Shown here: positions 43,545-56,474 of the stretch, in pieces | Layout: every line of letters starts with the position of its first letter | How positions within the stretch are numbered: the stretch's first letter is position 1 | NCBI RefSeq assembly: GCF_028583425.1 | Contig: NC_072802.1 | Coordinates: forward strand, 18,299,926 to 18,363,925 | Origin: Eublepharis macularius | Taxonomy: Eukaryota; Chordata; Lepidosauria; Squamata; Eublepharidae | DNA length: 64,000 nucleotides | Reading direction: 5' to 3' | Program-made: the position numbers and the translations under genes | Notes under the pieces: model-generated | Databases searched by the model: none | What the model saw: only the letters and a program-made list of their open reading frames with translations | What the model was told of the DNA's origin: nothing

Positions 43545-45696
43545 CATCAGAACTGGGATAAGCATCTTAAAAGCATCAGACAGGAAGTGATGTAAAAGGT
43601 TTCTACCTGAGGCCCTGAAGAGCTGCTGGCATTCATAGTAGACCACACTGATTGGGGCTGTAACAATGAAACCACACATAGCAAAGTAACTGACTTTCTT
43701 AACGTCAGTTTTGCAAATTGGGCGCAGGGCAGTTCTTCCTTGTTGAGGTGCCTGGAGTTGCAGCAGGTGGCCAGTAGGATGCACTGTGCTCTGCCCCTAG
43801 TTCTGCATTGAGCTCTTTGCGCTTCTCCCTCCTGCCCTTGCAAACAAACGTCCTAATTTTTAAAAAAATTAAAGGAAAGCTGCCTCCTACACAGTGGCCT
43901 TCTTGACTTCACAGAACAGGTGTCAGCTTTTTCCCCTCTTCAAAAAAGACCACAGTCAAATAACTGCGAGTCACTGGGCAAATGATGACCAATTGATTGC
44001 TGTGCTGGCCCAAATATAGTGTGGCCCCTGGGAAGACTTCACTGTCACCTAAAGGGTAGAATTACCTCCTAGCAATTCTGATTCGTATTGAGGGTGCCCA
44101 GAGGGGGGAAGGCACTGCTCTAGGTGGCAGGATCTGGGCTGCTAAGTAAAGACTTTAAAGGTTAGAATCGGCCCTTAGAAGTGGACAGGAGGACGCATGT
44201 GCAGACCAGAACTGGAGCGAGAGGTTTTTTTCTCCCCCTTGTGCCGAGTGTAGCCAGTCTTCTATGATCTGTGCTGGCTAAAGCTTTTGAGTTACTTTTC
44301 CCCAAGGGCAGCACAAAGTAAAATGTATTGCAGTAATCTAACTGAAAGTTACTGTTACGTGGATGAGAGCCTCTTGGTTCCGGTTGGAGAGGAGAGAGGA
44401 CAGGGGCTATTGCCTGCCACTACCTGCCCTTCCAGTGGAAAACTGACCAATCCTAACTCTGCCCCTGCCCCTTCAGGGGGAAGGTTAACTCCCTCTTGAA
44501 ACATGTGCCTTCCTCCCCAAGACCTCTCATCAATACTTCTGTCGTGATTTAGTTTATTGGTCCTCACATAACCCCCCCATGCCTGCAAGCGTGGCCTTCA
44601 CCTTGCTTTCAAGGGGCATTAGTGCCTTTGGGACTGCAGGAACTCTTACACCGATCACCCTCATCTCAGACCTATTTGCATGCCCAGCAACTAACATGCC
44701 TTGGGCTAAAGGTAAAGGCTGCCATGTTTGGACAGGCTTGGAAGCAAAGGTACCAGAATTAACATGGAGGGGTGGGGAAGCCCCAGCGTATTGTGCCAGT
44801 AGCAGCACACTAGGCTATTTGATACCCAAGGCCAGATCTCCACTGCAGCGACTGAGGCACTGCTGGGGCCAGTGGTGCAAGAAAAGGCATGCGGCTCAGG
44901 CCTTTCACTGCTGCTGAGACCTGCATGGCCACCAGCTATGTTGAAGGCAGATCTAGCCGTGCTTGGCTTGGTCTAAGGGTCCCTGGCTAAATGCAAGGTT
45001 CATATCCCCCACCCCCATTTTGCTGGAACACCGACATCTTCCCAGGCAGATGCATTTCTTCCAACTCTTGGGCCCCAAAGGATTACCTATCCACATAGAC
45101 CTCTGGGAGGGTGGGGGTAGCAACTCTCTTCCTCTTTACACGTCCCCTCCAAGTGGTCATCACTCTTATATGAGTATTTTCCCCCTAACTCCTTAATTTC
45201 ATTCTTTTCGCTAGAAGTGACGGCCTCAATTTTCTAAACATCTTTTTTAATTTTAAAAGCCTGTAATGTGACCCACTGGCCTGCAGGGAAAATGTTCCGT
45301 CCCTTTAGAACAGGGTGAGATGTTATATACCAGGTGATATGGTTTGCCCCGGAAAAGCCTCCACTGCCCGTTTCTACACATTAAGCTTCCTTTAAGTGGA
45401 CAAGACCCTTTTCTCAAAGGCCGTTAGCAACCCCACTAGACTGTTGTGTAAAAATTCAAGGTGGCTTTTGAATAAGTAAACGGGGGAGGGAGTGAAGATG
45501 GCATCCTGAGTGGGCACACTGGCCTAACGCTCCTGCCTTTACCGTGGTTAAATTGTTTACCTTGAGAACTGAGATTTGATTAGCACAGCTGGCCTGAAGT
45601 TCCTGAGAAGTTTACAGTTCTGCTCAGAAAGACATCCTTGAAATTCTTTCGAAGAAAGAGTGTGAACTCCCACAGGGAAGAAGAAGCACCAAAGAG

Positions 45697-46057
45697 CATG
45701 GTTTCCAGTTCTGAAAAACACCAGGCTAACAAAACACTCTATACCCGACAATAGCCCTGCAGAGAAGATTAGCACATCAAGCCCCAATCCATATGCAAAA
45801 GAACCTCCTCAGGATACAGTGAAGCCTCTCTCCATTAGCATTCCACACCCGGGGAAACTCTTACAGGATGACTCAGCTCAACCCCACCCCTCCTGAGTAG
45901 ATACAAATGACCTGCCAACATCTTTTCCACACTGTGACACAGAGATCTCTGTCTTTTGGTGCTACACCTCTGAAGATGCCAGCCACAGCTGCTGGCGAAA
46001 CGTCAGGAACTACAATGCCAAGACCACGGCAATACAGCCCAGAAAACCCACAACAAC
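45697..46057 (+). mobile_element. Penelope-like retroelement 3' fragment (fossil)
   Basis: Same family and direction as the right part of the 16.6-kb copy. Flanked by a perfect 10-bp duplication CACCAAAGAG (45687-45696 and 46058-46067). Contains only the 3' terminal region, with a hammerhead-like core at 45970-46000. Confidence 0.8.
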
Positions 46058-46229
46058 CACCAAAGAGTCCATTCGGACCACTGCTCTCGGACTAAATCAG
46101 CCAAGCAACTTTGTTTGGACGATCTCATCTCATGGATTAAGGCAGTAAGTGACCTTTCAAATCTTATTTCTCCAAATAAATATGCAGCTTTAGAGACGAA
46201 GCGTAACACCCAGATAAGTAAATGAGGCA

Positions 46230-46474
46230 GAGAGCCAGTTTGGTGTAGTGGTTAAGAGCGTGGGACTCTAATCTGGAGAGCCGGGTTCGATTCCCCACTC
46301 CTCCACTTGAAGCCAGCTGGGTGGCCTTGGGCTAGTCACGGCTCTGTCAGAGCTCTCTCTGCCCCACCTACCTCACAGGGTGATTGTTGTGGGGATAATA
46401 ATAACATACTTTGTAAACCGCTCTGAGTGGGTGTTAAGTTGCCCTGAAGGGTGGTATATAAATTGAATGTTGTT
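46230..46474 (+). repeat. tRNA-derived SINE (subfamily A), well preserved
   Basis: GAGCCAGTTTGGTGTAGTGG..consensus B box GGTTCGATTCC at 46284-46294..GGTATATAAATTGAATGTTGTT. The nearly consensus Pol III box suggests a young copy. Confidence 0.9.
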
Positions 46475-46815
46475 ATAAGTGCAGGTTATCGGCTTCTGTT
46501 GAAGCTGGAGTTGGGCAAAGCATTGTGGAAAATTGTATATTAATCTCTTCAATCAAGGGAATTTGCACTAGAAATGGTCTGGTTGAACCAATGCACTTGA
46601 TTGGAGTATCAAGGTGGTATATAGAAAACCTGGTTTCGAAACTGCATGCTGCCATGAAGCACGCTGGGTGGCTGAAAATGGAGAAAGTGAAGATTGCGCC
46701 CCCTCCTAGGAGTCATGGTAGGATAGATGTCAATTGAATCAATGCTCATCTAATCCGAACCCTGCAAAGGCAAGACTTTCTGTTCTTTAGAACATTCCTA
46801 ATGAATGTCCTGATG

Positions 46816-47262
46816 TCATTATTTATTTCCTTCATTTATATCCCCAACATTAATAATAACAACATTCGATTTATATACTGCCCTTCAGGGCAACTTAACA
46901 CCCACTCAGAGCAGTTTACAAAGTATGTTGTTATCCCCACAACAATCACCCTGTGAGGTGGGTGGGGCTGAGAACGTGGGGAAGCTGTAACTGACCCAAG
47001 GTCACCCGGCTGGCCTCAAGTGGAGGAGTGGGGAATCGAACTCGGTTCTACACCAAACTGGCTCTCAATGTGGGTCCAAAGAGGCTTATGTTCTCCATTT
47101 TATCCTCACAACAACCCTGCGAGGTAGGTTAGAATATGTTTGTGCGTGCGTGTGCAGGACTGGCTCATGGTCACCCAGCATGCTTCCATGGCAGAATGGG
47201 GATTTGAACATGGGTCCCCCAGATCGTGGCATGATGCTCTACCCACTGTAGCTCTCTTGCCT
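46816..47262 (-). repeat. tRNA-derived SINE (subfamily B), minus strand, split by a subfamily A SINE
   Basis: TTATTTATTTCCTTCATTTATATCCCC..[subfamily A]..GGGTCCAAAGAGGCTTATG..GATTTGAACATGGGTCCCCCAGATC..CACTGTAGCTCT. Confidence 0.78.
46849..47068 (-). repeat. tRNA-derived SINE (subfamily A) nested in subfamily B
   Basis: AATAATAACAACATTCGATTTATATACTGCC to CACCAAACTGGCTCTC, splitting an older minus-strand subfamily B SINE (46816-47262). Confidence 0.82.
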
Positions 47263-48829
47263 CTCTTCCTTCAAGTAGGCATCCATTTCCCTGGAGATCT
47301 CCCATCTAGGCATGGACCAGACCTGTCCAGCTTCAGCAAAGTGGGTGCAGCTCATACCTGCACATCCCACTAATCTCTTTAAAAACCTCTCTGAAGAATG
47401 TGATAACTTCCCCTGCACCTTTATTGGATCCAACCAGCTTTTCTGCCAGTGAAGAAGGGAGAGGGTCCCCTCCGATCACCCAAAAGGCTATCTTGGGATC
47501 ATGGAACTTGCATGGATGAAAGCCAAGAAGTGTGGGGGCTGTAAGTAAAGAAGGGGGGGTAAACCCCATTGCTATCAATGGAACTTGCATCTATGCTCAT
47601 TGTATTTCAGTCTTACTTTAATGCAGTAACTTTAAAGTTTAAAATGCTGGGTTTTCTTAACAGACTGGAGTAAGTGCATTGCTTAGTTGTGAAAGAAGCA
47701 ATATAAAAATTCCCAATAAATGATGAAAGTAAAAGAGAAAATGTCCAGCACAGGAAGCCATATGCTTTCCCAGCGCCTTCACAAAAATCTATTTTTCTTT
47801 TGACGGATTACTCTTGAGGCTCGCGATTAGCATCAGCCTTTCTCCCTGGCTGGGGCTGTTTTATTGCAGACATAAGACTGTAAGAAACAATTGTACTGGA
47901 ATCTAGTCTTGCTTTATTGGTGGAGTCTTTCAGTACAGCCTGGTCTTTTAAAAGCCATTCATCTTTTTGACAGTTCTATCCAGTTGAAATGGCTGCTGTT
48001 TTCCAAGTACAGCAGCCTCACAAAATATAGATTTATTTTATTTTAATCACCAAGCTGCCCTTAAACTGGGCGCTAAGTTCTTGTATTTTTTTAAAAGAAG
48101 TATTTTATAAAAACAGACAAGAAAGATGATCCTGCATGAGCAATATATATATAATCACAAGTTAAGTATTTATATTATTTGCATAAAACAAGCCCTGCAG
48201 GACTTTACATAAATATAAAGATTAACATGACAACATAAGAAGTCCCCCAGCCATATTTAATGAAGAAGCAATTTTTCTCATCTTGTACACTTAAATCTTA
48301 TCCTAATGCCAAAAAGTTACTTTGTATTTCATTGGCCTACTTATAATTTGCCTTGTTTTTCACAATAAGACCTGTATTAATTGAAAAATTTGTTTTCAAT
48401 GTTCTGCCACTTTAATTTGATGTAAGAGTTTTTCCATTTTTACTAGCTCCTGGGCATTCTCTTCCCATAAATTATAATTATGGTTTCCAAAAATCTATCG
48501 ATAACCAGTTTTGCTGGTAAGTAAAAATTCCAGATTTGTTTTTAAAACCTCTTAATTTGAGCATCTACCAAAGAAAAAATACTACGGTCCCAAAGCTGTC
48601 AATCGGTGCATTGCTTCCTATTTTGAATCACTGCTATTGATAACAAACAAGCTTTTGAGTTCTGATGAACTCTTCTTCAAGCTGAATATTAGGCGAAACA
48701 GTTTGAAGAAGAGTTCTGAAAATGAATGCTTGCTCCGTCTGTCCCAATAAAGATTTACACTACTGTATGTTACTAGCGTAGTTCGTGGTACCTTGATACT
48801 AAAAATGTGCTCTCGTCAGAAAACACCTT

Positions 48830-49525
48830 CCTCCAAAGAGGTTGTCACTTACTGCGTGATAATCACTCCTCTGTTGTGTCTCTGTATTATGTGCCATCAA
48901 GTCATTTTAGCTTTAGGGAGATTTCGGGCTTGATTGATCTCGAACCCACTTATTTGTCTTTTTGGCCATCCATTGTATCTGTAAAACTCTCCACCAGCAT
49001 CACATTTCAAATGAATCAATTTTCTTCCTGTCAGCTTTTGTCAGTGACCAACTCTCACATCCACACATAATAATGGGGAATACCATAGTGTGAATTATCT
49101 TAGTTCCCCAAAGAGAAATCCTTATCCTTAAGGATTCTTATCCTTAAGGATCTTTTCAAGTCCCTTCATGGCTGCTCTTCCAAGTCTCAACCTCTTTCTG
49201 ATTTCTTGGGTTCAGTCTCCCTTTTGGTGGATGATTGAGCCAAGGAATAGAAAATCATTAACGAATTCAATTTCTTCGTTGTCGACCTTAAAATTTTGTA
49301 ATTCCTCAGTAGTCATTACTTTTGTCTTCTTGATGTTCAGCTGTAATCCCACTTTGGCACTTTCTTCTTTAACCATCATCAGTAGCCTTTTCAAGTCTTC
49401 GTTATTTTCTGCCAGTAATGTAGTGTCATCTGTTTATTTCAAATTGTTAATTCTCCTTCCACCAATTTTCACTTTGTGTCGCATAGCTTTGGACATTCGT
49501 TTTGCGTCTATTCACATCCACAACT
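48830..49525 (-). mobile_element. BovB (RTE-type) LINE fragment
   Basis: The minus strand near 49430-49200 encodes TDDTTLLAENNEDLKRLL and then VKEESAKVGLQLNIKKTK..FVNDFLFLGS, the catalytic YADD-like and downstream region of BovB reverse transcriptase. Further 3' (to about 48830) lies the BovB 3' end with its DRWPKRQISGFEI-like stretch. 5' truncated. BovB is widespread in squamates and supplies the machinery for their SINEs. Confidence 0.85.
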
Positions 49526-50030
49526 GGCCATCCTTTCAGCTTTAATCCAGTCCTATCATTAAGATCAGTGCTATTTGTACTTGTCCTCTGCTCTTCCCCA
49601 GTAGCCAACTGAGAGCCATCCGACCTGGGAGTCCTGTCTTCCCGCACTGTATCTTCTTTCATTTTTGTCTGTCTCATCATAGGGTTTTCAAGGTAGGAGA
49701 TGGTCAGAAGTGGTTTACCATTGCCTTCTGCGCAGAACTAACCAGAGTTGGTTGCGCTGCCGTTGTCTGCGAAAGATCTTCCACCAGTGTCACCTTCCAC
49801 TACTGCTGCTGCCCAGTAGCTAACCTTCAAGGATTCCTCCACCCCCCACTTACCACTGGAACTGTCAGTTCTCTCCTGCTGATGTGACCACTGATCCCTG
49901 ACGGGGTGGATGCATCTTAATCTGGTGTCTCAGGTTTGACCTTTCCACCTTGAGTGACTCAGCTATCGAATCTGCTCTCCTTACAGTATTGCTCTCAGCT
50001 TCACTGATACACTCAAACCCCCTCCCCACA
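49526..50030 (-). mobile_element. Retroelement segment upstream of the BovB fragment
   Basis: Minus-strand sequence contains GCAGAAGGCAATGGTAAACC and CCTTGAAAACCCTATGATGA, a dispersed motif also present in the tails of the 5S-derived SINEs here. It is probably part of the same BovB-related insertion, but there is a discontinuity against normal reverse-transcriptase order. Confidence 0.45.
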
Positions 50031-50089
50031 TTAAGTTGTGTATCCAGGAGGGGGGTGTCTGTATAACCTCTGCAATAAACACTGGAATG

Positions 50090-50290
50090 TAGTGTATGAT
50101 TGGGGTATTGGGAGCTGGGAGATCTAGGTTTGAATCCCTTCTTTACCCCAGTGAGTTTTATGGCAACCTTGGGGCAGTCATCATCCCTTAGCCTAGCCTA
50201 CCTCACAAGGTGGTTGTGGGGATTAAAATGGGCACAATTGCCATTCTGGATTCCTTGGAAAAAATGGTGAGATAGAAATGTACAGATAAA
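50090..50290 (+). repeat. tRNA-derived SINE (subfamily B), diverged
   Basis: GGGAGCTGGGAGATCTAGGTTTGAATCCCTTC..CCTACCTCACAAGGTGGTTGTGGGGATTAAAATGG. Confidence 0.65.
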
Positions 50291-53200
50291 TACAATATTT
50301 TAAAGAGCATGAGAGAGAGACTCTTCTACCTAACACTTTAAAGAGAGATCCTTTAATATTGGCACCTACTGAATACAGACTGGATAGGTAGATTCTGTTC
50401 TCATTGGTTAGTTTCAGGCCCCTCATACTATGTGGTTATATCAGCATTTGCACTTCTAGGTTCTTCCTGAATCCCCCAGAATACCCTCGGGTGCTGCCCA
50501 GAGTACATATGCTTTGTTTTGGCACTGTAAATATAGACTCAGCTAAGGTTACTGTTTCCCTTGTCACAGTGACTCATGTGCTGCTGACGTCAGGCCTCTG
50601 AAGAGGTAAATATGCTTTGAGGTCATTAGAAGCAACACAGCTGCATCCTTGTCAAGTCCAATTGATCTTCCATTCCATCACGGGCAGAAGGAGCCGGGGC
50701 AAAACCATCCTCTGGCTCCGACACCAGAGGACTTCTATTGATTTCACTTGATTTCCTTTTGTACAGAAGGGAAAACCATTCTCATTTCAAGTAGGACAGA
50801 GGCCCCATGCAGTCACTTAATTATATTGGCTAGACTTCTTTATTAGTTAACTTTCCACTGAAAAATAAGTCCTCAAAGTGGTTTGCAACCTCATATTAAA
50901 AAAGAAATAAATTACAATGAAGCCAGCCAGTCCAGTACACACTTTGCTGGAGGGAAGGCCTGTTCAACACAGTAGGATTTATTTCCCAGTTAACATAAAT
51001 AGGATCGCACTGAGTGACGGTATAAAGATACCAGCAATAGGGCCCCTTTATCAGCTGGTGGGGGACTCCTTTGTGTGAATTTTTTAAAATTAATTTTACG
51101 ATGGGAGAGGGAAGTAGTACTTTCTGAGGAAAGAGTCCAAATGATGGGAGCCATTCCAAAAAAGGCCCTGCTCTGGTTGAAGGGCATTCACGTGTCTGGC
51201 AACTGAGATGGGGTGCAAGACAGTTTAGGGGGCTGATACTAAAGGGCGCTTGCATGGATGGTTCATTGGCCTGGATAAGAATGCAAGAAGAATGTTGTAA
51301 GATTAGACCAAAATCCAACATCTTGTTTCCCACAGCGGCCAACTGACACCTCTCACAAGTAGAAAGCAGTGGTAGAAAACCAACAGCAACCCCCCCCCCT
51401 CACTCTTGTCTCTCAGGTATACAACTGCTGGACGCGGAGGTTTTACTTAGCCTTCATGGATACTTTCTGACAGCATTTCCTGCTTTTCCATGAGGTCTCT
51501 TCTTTTTAAAAAACCTGAAGATACTAAGACTTAAAACTGGTGCCCTGTGCACGTGCTCTACCACTGAGCTATGGCCCCATCCCACAGCATTCATGCGACT
51601 CCGTCACTGTCTCTCTCATCACAATTATTGCAGGCAGACAGGATCCCTTGGCATAAACTGGTGTTTCGCCAGCATGCTCCCCCTCCAGTTTCCATAAGTC
51701 TAGTAGTCCCAGCAAGTGCTGGAAAACACATCTGCAGTTACCCGTACTATTTATTAGCGTGCATACTCTTTGATGAACAGAATATACAGGAACTTGAATA
51801 TACAGGACCAGACTTACAAGTATAATCAGAAAGGCAGGTTGAAAACTATAAGAACTCTAAGCGAATGCACAAAATATTCTACAAATGAAACCAAGACAAC
51901 AGTAGAACCCATATGTGGATCCGGATCCCTGAACCATCAGTGGGTTGTGATGATAGGCCTATGCCACTATTATTTTGGCTGGGGCCCCCTGTAGTCCCGG
52001 GCTCTGGTAAAATGCGCTCATCCCCCTCACACGCACACCCAAATGTTGGGCCTTGACTGAAATTTGGGGGTAGGTAAGAGCAGCTGTTTGTCTGAAACCT
52101 GAATAGAATAGGGGATAGTCTTTTTATTTCCATTTTCCAGCACTATGGGGAAGACTGGACAGGGAATCTTGGATTTTTTTACGCTTTAGGAAGGCCAGTT
52201 TCTCTTCCCCAATACAGTTTCCTTTTCTTCTCCTTTAATTGGTATTCAACTGCCTTCCGTGTTTCCTGGAGAGCAATCAGTATGTTTAGTATGCTTATAA
52301 TGTAATAGGAGGTTTTTTAAAAAATTACAAACTAATATTTTTCTATATACTGCAGAAACTATTGTGTGTGTGTAGTTGGCCCCATTTTGCTTCCTTGGGG
52401 ATAGCTATTACGTTGTCCATTGTTTGTTATTGGAAAGAGTGATTTCAGTTTTCCTTGTAAAATTACCATTTTCCTACGCAGGGCCATATAGATACCATAA
52501 GTCAAGTGTTCCCAACTGTGGTGAACCAGTTGGCAATTTTGGATATGAAAGCACGTAGCAACCACAAAATGGCTACCATGCGGGGAAGGAGGAGATGACC
52601 CACCACAAAACGGAGCTATGGCCAATCACAGAATATTGAGAGGTTCCCAGCCACATGTCCTCCTGCGATGGAGGCAGTTGTTTCTAAATGGGTATTTCTT
52701 GGAGAGCCTAAGATGATGTCTCCTGGGCTCTTCTGAAGCAGGTCTTGCTCCTATGTGATGGAAGAAAGCCACGACTGACTCTTTGCTTTGGGGAAGAACA
52801 AAGTTGATGGCTAGAAAACACATCAGCAGGCACCAAAGCACCCTCAGGCACCGAACTGAGATCACTGTCATAGCAGCACATGTGAATTTTATTTCATAGG
52901 CCTCATAACAGCCCAAGGAAGGTAGACTGAGAAAATGGCATAAGAAGAAATAGTTACATTTCCCTTTTTCTCTCACCCTGTCCCTAATTCCTATTGAACT
53001 TCCTACCATTGTAAAAAGTACGGGAGTTCCAAAGATGGAAGATTAAAGACATCTCTGTGATTGGGGCAAAATTCTTGGATGTTTCTTCTTTTATAGGGAG
53101 AGTCATAAATCACAAGTCTGAACGTGCAAAGTTAGAAACTTGCAGGAGGTCATTCTGCAGTCTGCCTTCTCCTTTCATTTAAGCCTTACCTAAATGGAGC

Positions 53201-54164
53201 TCGGCCGTGACCACACACCCAGATGTTTCAGAAGATTGGGTTTGGGTCACAAACATCTTCAGCTTCGAGTGGGAGGTGAAGGACTAACAGTCATATTACT
53301 CAGCCCAAGAGAAGAGGAACATGACACGCAGTTAACAAGACTGTCTCATTAGCAACTTCTGCTTACTCACTGTTGGCCGAGTGGTCCAAGACAGCTGACT
53401 CACTTCTGAGTAATATTTGGGACGGTGTCCTGAAGCCGGGGCAAGATGCTGTGTGGCTTTCTGCCCTACCTCTGCTGGCCTCAGCAGTGGCAGGAAGGAG
53501 ATTCTTAGCTGGAGGTAGAACAAGGCATGACGGAAGGGTGACCGTTGGTTTCGTACCTTCCTCCAATCGCCCCATCAATGGCATTTGGAAGTTGGGCCGT
53601 TGCTTCCCCCAATGGCCATTGCTTAGATCGGCAGGAGGGAAGCAGCGGCTAAGCAACCCTCCCTCAGCTGGAGCTGGGACCAGGCATAGCGGAGGGGTGC
53701 CTAGCTTCTCCATCCCCTTTATTGGACAGTTGGAATTTGGAGGGAGGGGTTCCACAGCTGGAGCTGACCCCAGGCACAGCTGCGCAGCTGTTTCCTGCCC
53801 TCTCTTTGATGGTGCCATCAATAGCTCTTGGAAGTTCTGAGAAATGCTTTGACTTGTAAAGGCAGTAGCAGCTGCAGCCGTGTTGGGTCTGCATTATCAA
53901 GGTGGGATCCTTCTTCCCTGTTGATTCTCTTTTGTTCTCGCATATACACAATAAAACCTCAATCTGCAAAGAAAGGGGATGGAACCTGAGACAACAGGAG
54001 AGCTGAAATGACGTTTTGCATACATTTTGAACTGAATAGAGTGTCGCTTTCGAAAGTGAATCCAAGGAGTTCTTTGTTGAATATGAAGTAAACAAATGCT
54101 GAGGAAATAACATGGCAAACTTGGTGCTTCTACACATATCTGCTCTCGTATGCACCTAATACAG

Positions 54165-54378
54165 TTTTATTCTAACCATCCTCCAAAGAGCTCAGGGTGG
54201 CATACGTGGTTCTTCTGTCTTAATTTTATCCTTACAGGAACCCTGTAAGGTGGGTTAGTCTGAAAGCATGCAACTGAGCCAACTTGAACAAGCTTTATGC
54301 AAGAATGAGGATTTGAACCATGGCCTCTTAGAACCTTGCCCAGCACTCTAACCTCTACCCCACACTGTCTCTCCTCTG
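54165..54378 (-). repeat. tRNA-derived SINE, minus strand, diverged
   Basis: CCAAAGAGCTCAGGGTGGCATACG..AACCCTGTAAGGTGGGTTAG..GATTTGAACCATGGCCTC..CTAACCTCTACCCCACACTG. Confidence 0.65.
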
Positions 54379-54809
54379 TCCTTTCTTGCAGCACTCTGCA
54401 AATCCAGTCCTGGCCCCAGGTTTCATTACAACAGCAAGTTTGGCTGTCCTCTACCAGGAGCAGCTGACCCAAATGTGTGGAAGTCTCTCCCCTTGGAGGC
54501 CTCTCCTATCTTTTAAGAAAGAACTAGACTTCTCTTTTTCACCAGGCTTTTATGTTCTTTTGTAATGATCTTCAACTGACTGATTTTAATGGACATTTTC
54601 ATTTGAATGCTTTCTGATTTTTATTGGACGTTCTTACCCAATGGATTTAGCATTGGTGATTTTTGCTGTTATTTGGGGGGTTGGTGGTTATTACATACGA
54701 ATTTTCAAATACTAATATGCACACGCACAAAATTCACAGATTCATCAGTTTAATTAGCCCAGTTACATAATTACCAAAAATACAACATTGGTCTTACTCC
54801 TATGCGTGC

Positions 54810-55012
54810 GGTGTTCTCAAGTCATAGCTGACTTATGGCGACCCCTGGTGGGGTTTTCATGGCAAGAGATGAACAGAGGTGGTTTGCCATTGCCTGCCTC
54901 TACAGGCCTGGTCTTCATTGGAGGTCTCCCATCCAATTCCTAACCAAGGCTGACCCTGCTTAGCTTCTGAAATCTGATGAGATCAGGCTCATCAGGGCTA
55001 TCTGGGTCAGGG
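54810..55012 (-). repeat. 5S-rRNA-derived SINE
   Basis: Minus strand GATGAGCCTGATCTCATCAGATTTCAGAAGCTAAGCAGGGTCAGCC..GGAATTGGATGGGAGACCTCC, with tail AACCCCACCAGGGGTCGCCATAAGTCAGC. Confidence 0.86.
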
Positions 55013-55089
55013 CTCTGTTGCTACAGTTATGCAGATATCTATTCATTATAGCATTCTGCATAATAAATCAGTTGCTTCCATATATTAAT

Positions 55090-55308
55090 AGAAAGCCTGT
55101 GTGGTGTAATGGTTAGAGTATTGGATATGGAAGACTCAAGTTTGAATCCCCATTCAGCAGTGGAAGATCACTGGTGACCCTGGACCAGTCACACACACTC
55201 AGCCTATCTTACCTCGCATAGTGGTTATAAATGGAGGAGATGATTATGATTTAAGCCACCTTCGGTTCCCGCTGGAGAGAAAGGTGGGGTGTAAATGAAA
55301 TAATCTTT
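55090..55308 (+). repeat. tRNA-derived SINE (subfamily B)
   Basis: AGCCTGTGTGGTGTAATGGTTAGAG..GTTTGAATCCCCATTC..AAAGGTGGGGTGTAAATGAAATAA. Confidence 0.83.
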
Positions 55309-55383
55309 TAGGCCTTACAAGACTAGTCAATCTTACCACACAAAACACAAACTAGAGAGCTAGTGTGTTGCAACAGAGTGTCA

Positions 55384-55617
55384 GAGCAGAATCACAAGTG
55401 ACAAAAGGCACAGGTTGGACACTTGCCAGCTTCCCTCAAGTTTTGGCGGGAAATGTAGGCAGCTTGGCGGAATGTTGGACAAGTGACAGTTGAAAGGTCC
55501 ATTGGACAGCAGTCGGAGAGCCAAGCTGCAAGACTAGGATGCCTACATTTCCCATCAAAACTTGAGGGAAGCTGACTAGTGTCCAACCTGTGCCTTTTGT
55601 CACTTGTAGTTCCGCTC
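55384..55617. mobile_element. Inverted-repeat element with 3-bp duplication (PIF/Harbinger-like)
   Basis: Body is close to the 9752-9985 copy over its whole length. Ends are GAGCAGAA and TTCCGCTC, flanked by TCA on both sides (55381-55383, 55618-55620). Followed immediately by a SINE. Confidence 0.65.
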
Positions 55618-55812
55618 TCAGACTAGGATCTGGGAGACCCAGGTTAGAATCTCCACTCTGCCATGGAAGCTTCCTGGGTGACCTTGGGCCTATCACACAC
55701 ACTCAGCCTAGCCTACCTCACAGGGTTGTTATGGGGATAAATGGAGGAGATGAGAATTATGTAAGCCACCTTGGATCCCCACTGGGAAGAACGGTGGGGT
55801 ATAAATAAATAT
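55618..55812 (+). repeat. tRNA-derived SINE (subfamily B), 5' end lost
   Basis: AGACTAGGATCTGGGAGACCCAGGTTAGAATCTCC..GAACGGTGGGGTATAAATAAATATTG, abutting the inverted-repeat element 55384-55617. Confidence 0.8.
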
Positions 55813-56236
55813 TGTTTTCTTAAATGTTTTTGTTGATGTTTTTTTTAAACAAAAACACCTCACTGAGTATTCTTTTTCATATATATAACTTCTCTAGCTA
55901 ATAGTAGGAAATAAATTATGGTCCGTCTTCAGCTAATTAAACCCAGCAACATACACAATCTGGAATGTGACAAGAAAGATCTGCTATACAAATACAGCAA
56001 GGTAAACCTGATTTTTGCAAATTAGAAGACCAGTTAAAACAACAGAAATGAATTCAAGCTGCAAAAAGACAGATCCCCAGTTTTTGCATACTCGTGTCAG
56101 TATATTCTTTAACCCCCATTTCTACAACAGACCTGTGGTAGCCTCGAAGTGTGGAACCAGATGCCCAACGGAGAAATAGTCATCTATTTTTCTAGCCTGC
56201 AGGTCGTAATATGCTGCCTTCATTGAGCTTATGTTG

Positions 56237-56474
56237 AGACCCAGTTTGGGTAGTGGTTAAGAGCGCAGGACTCTAATCTGGAGAATTGGGTTTGATTCCT
56301 CACTCCTCCACTTGAAGCCATCTGGGTGTCCTTGGGTCAGTCACAGCTTCTAGCTCTCTCAGCCCCACCCACCTCACAGGGTGTTTTGTTGGGATAATAA
56401 TGACATACTTGGTAAACTGCTCTGAGTAGGTGTTAAGTCATCCTGAAGGGCAGAATATAAATCAAATGTTGTTA
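56237..56474 (+). repeat. tRNA-derived SINE (subfamily A)
   Basis: CCAGTTTGGGTAGTGGTTAAGAGCGCAGG..GGTTTGATTCCTC..AGAATATAAATCAAATGTTGTT. Confidence 0.85.

Noticed and set aside
48640-48790. CTGATGA and GCGAAAC near 48660-48713, resembling a further hammerhead.
   Set aside because: The sequence between the two core strings does not form a convincing stem, so it was not counted with the other copies.
53363-53840. Opposed frames of about 150 codons on both strands.
   Set aside because: No family similarity, no splice or promoter context, and equal openness on the two strands.
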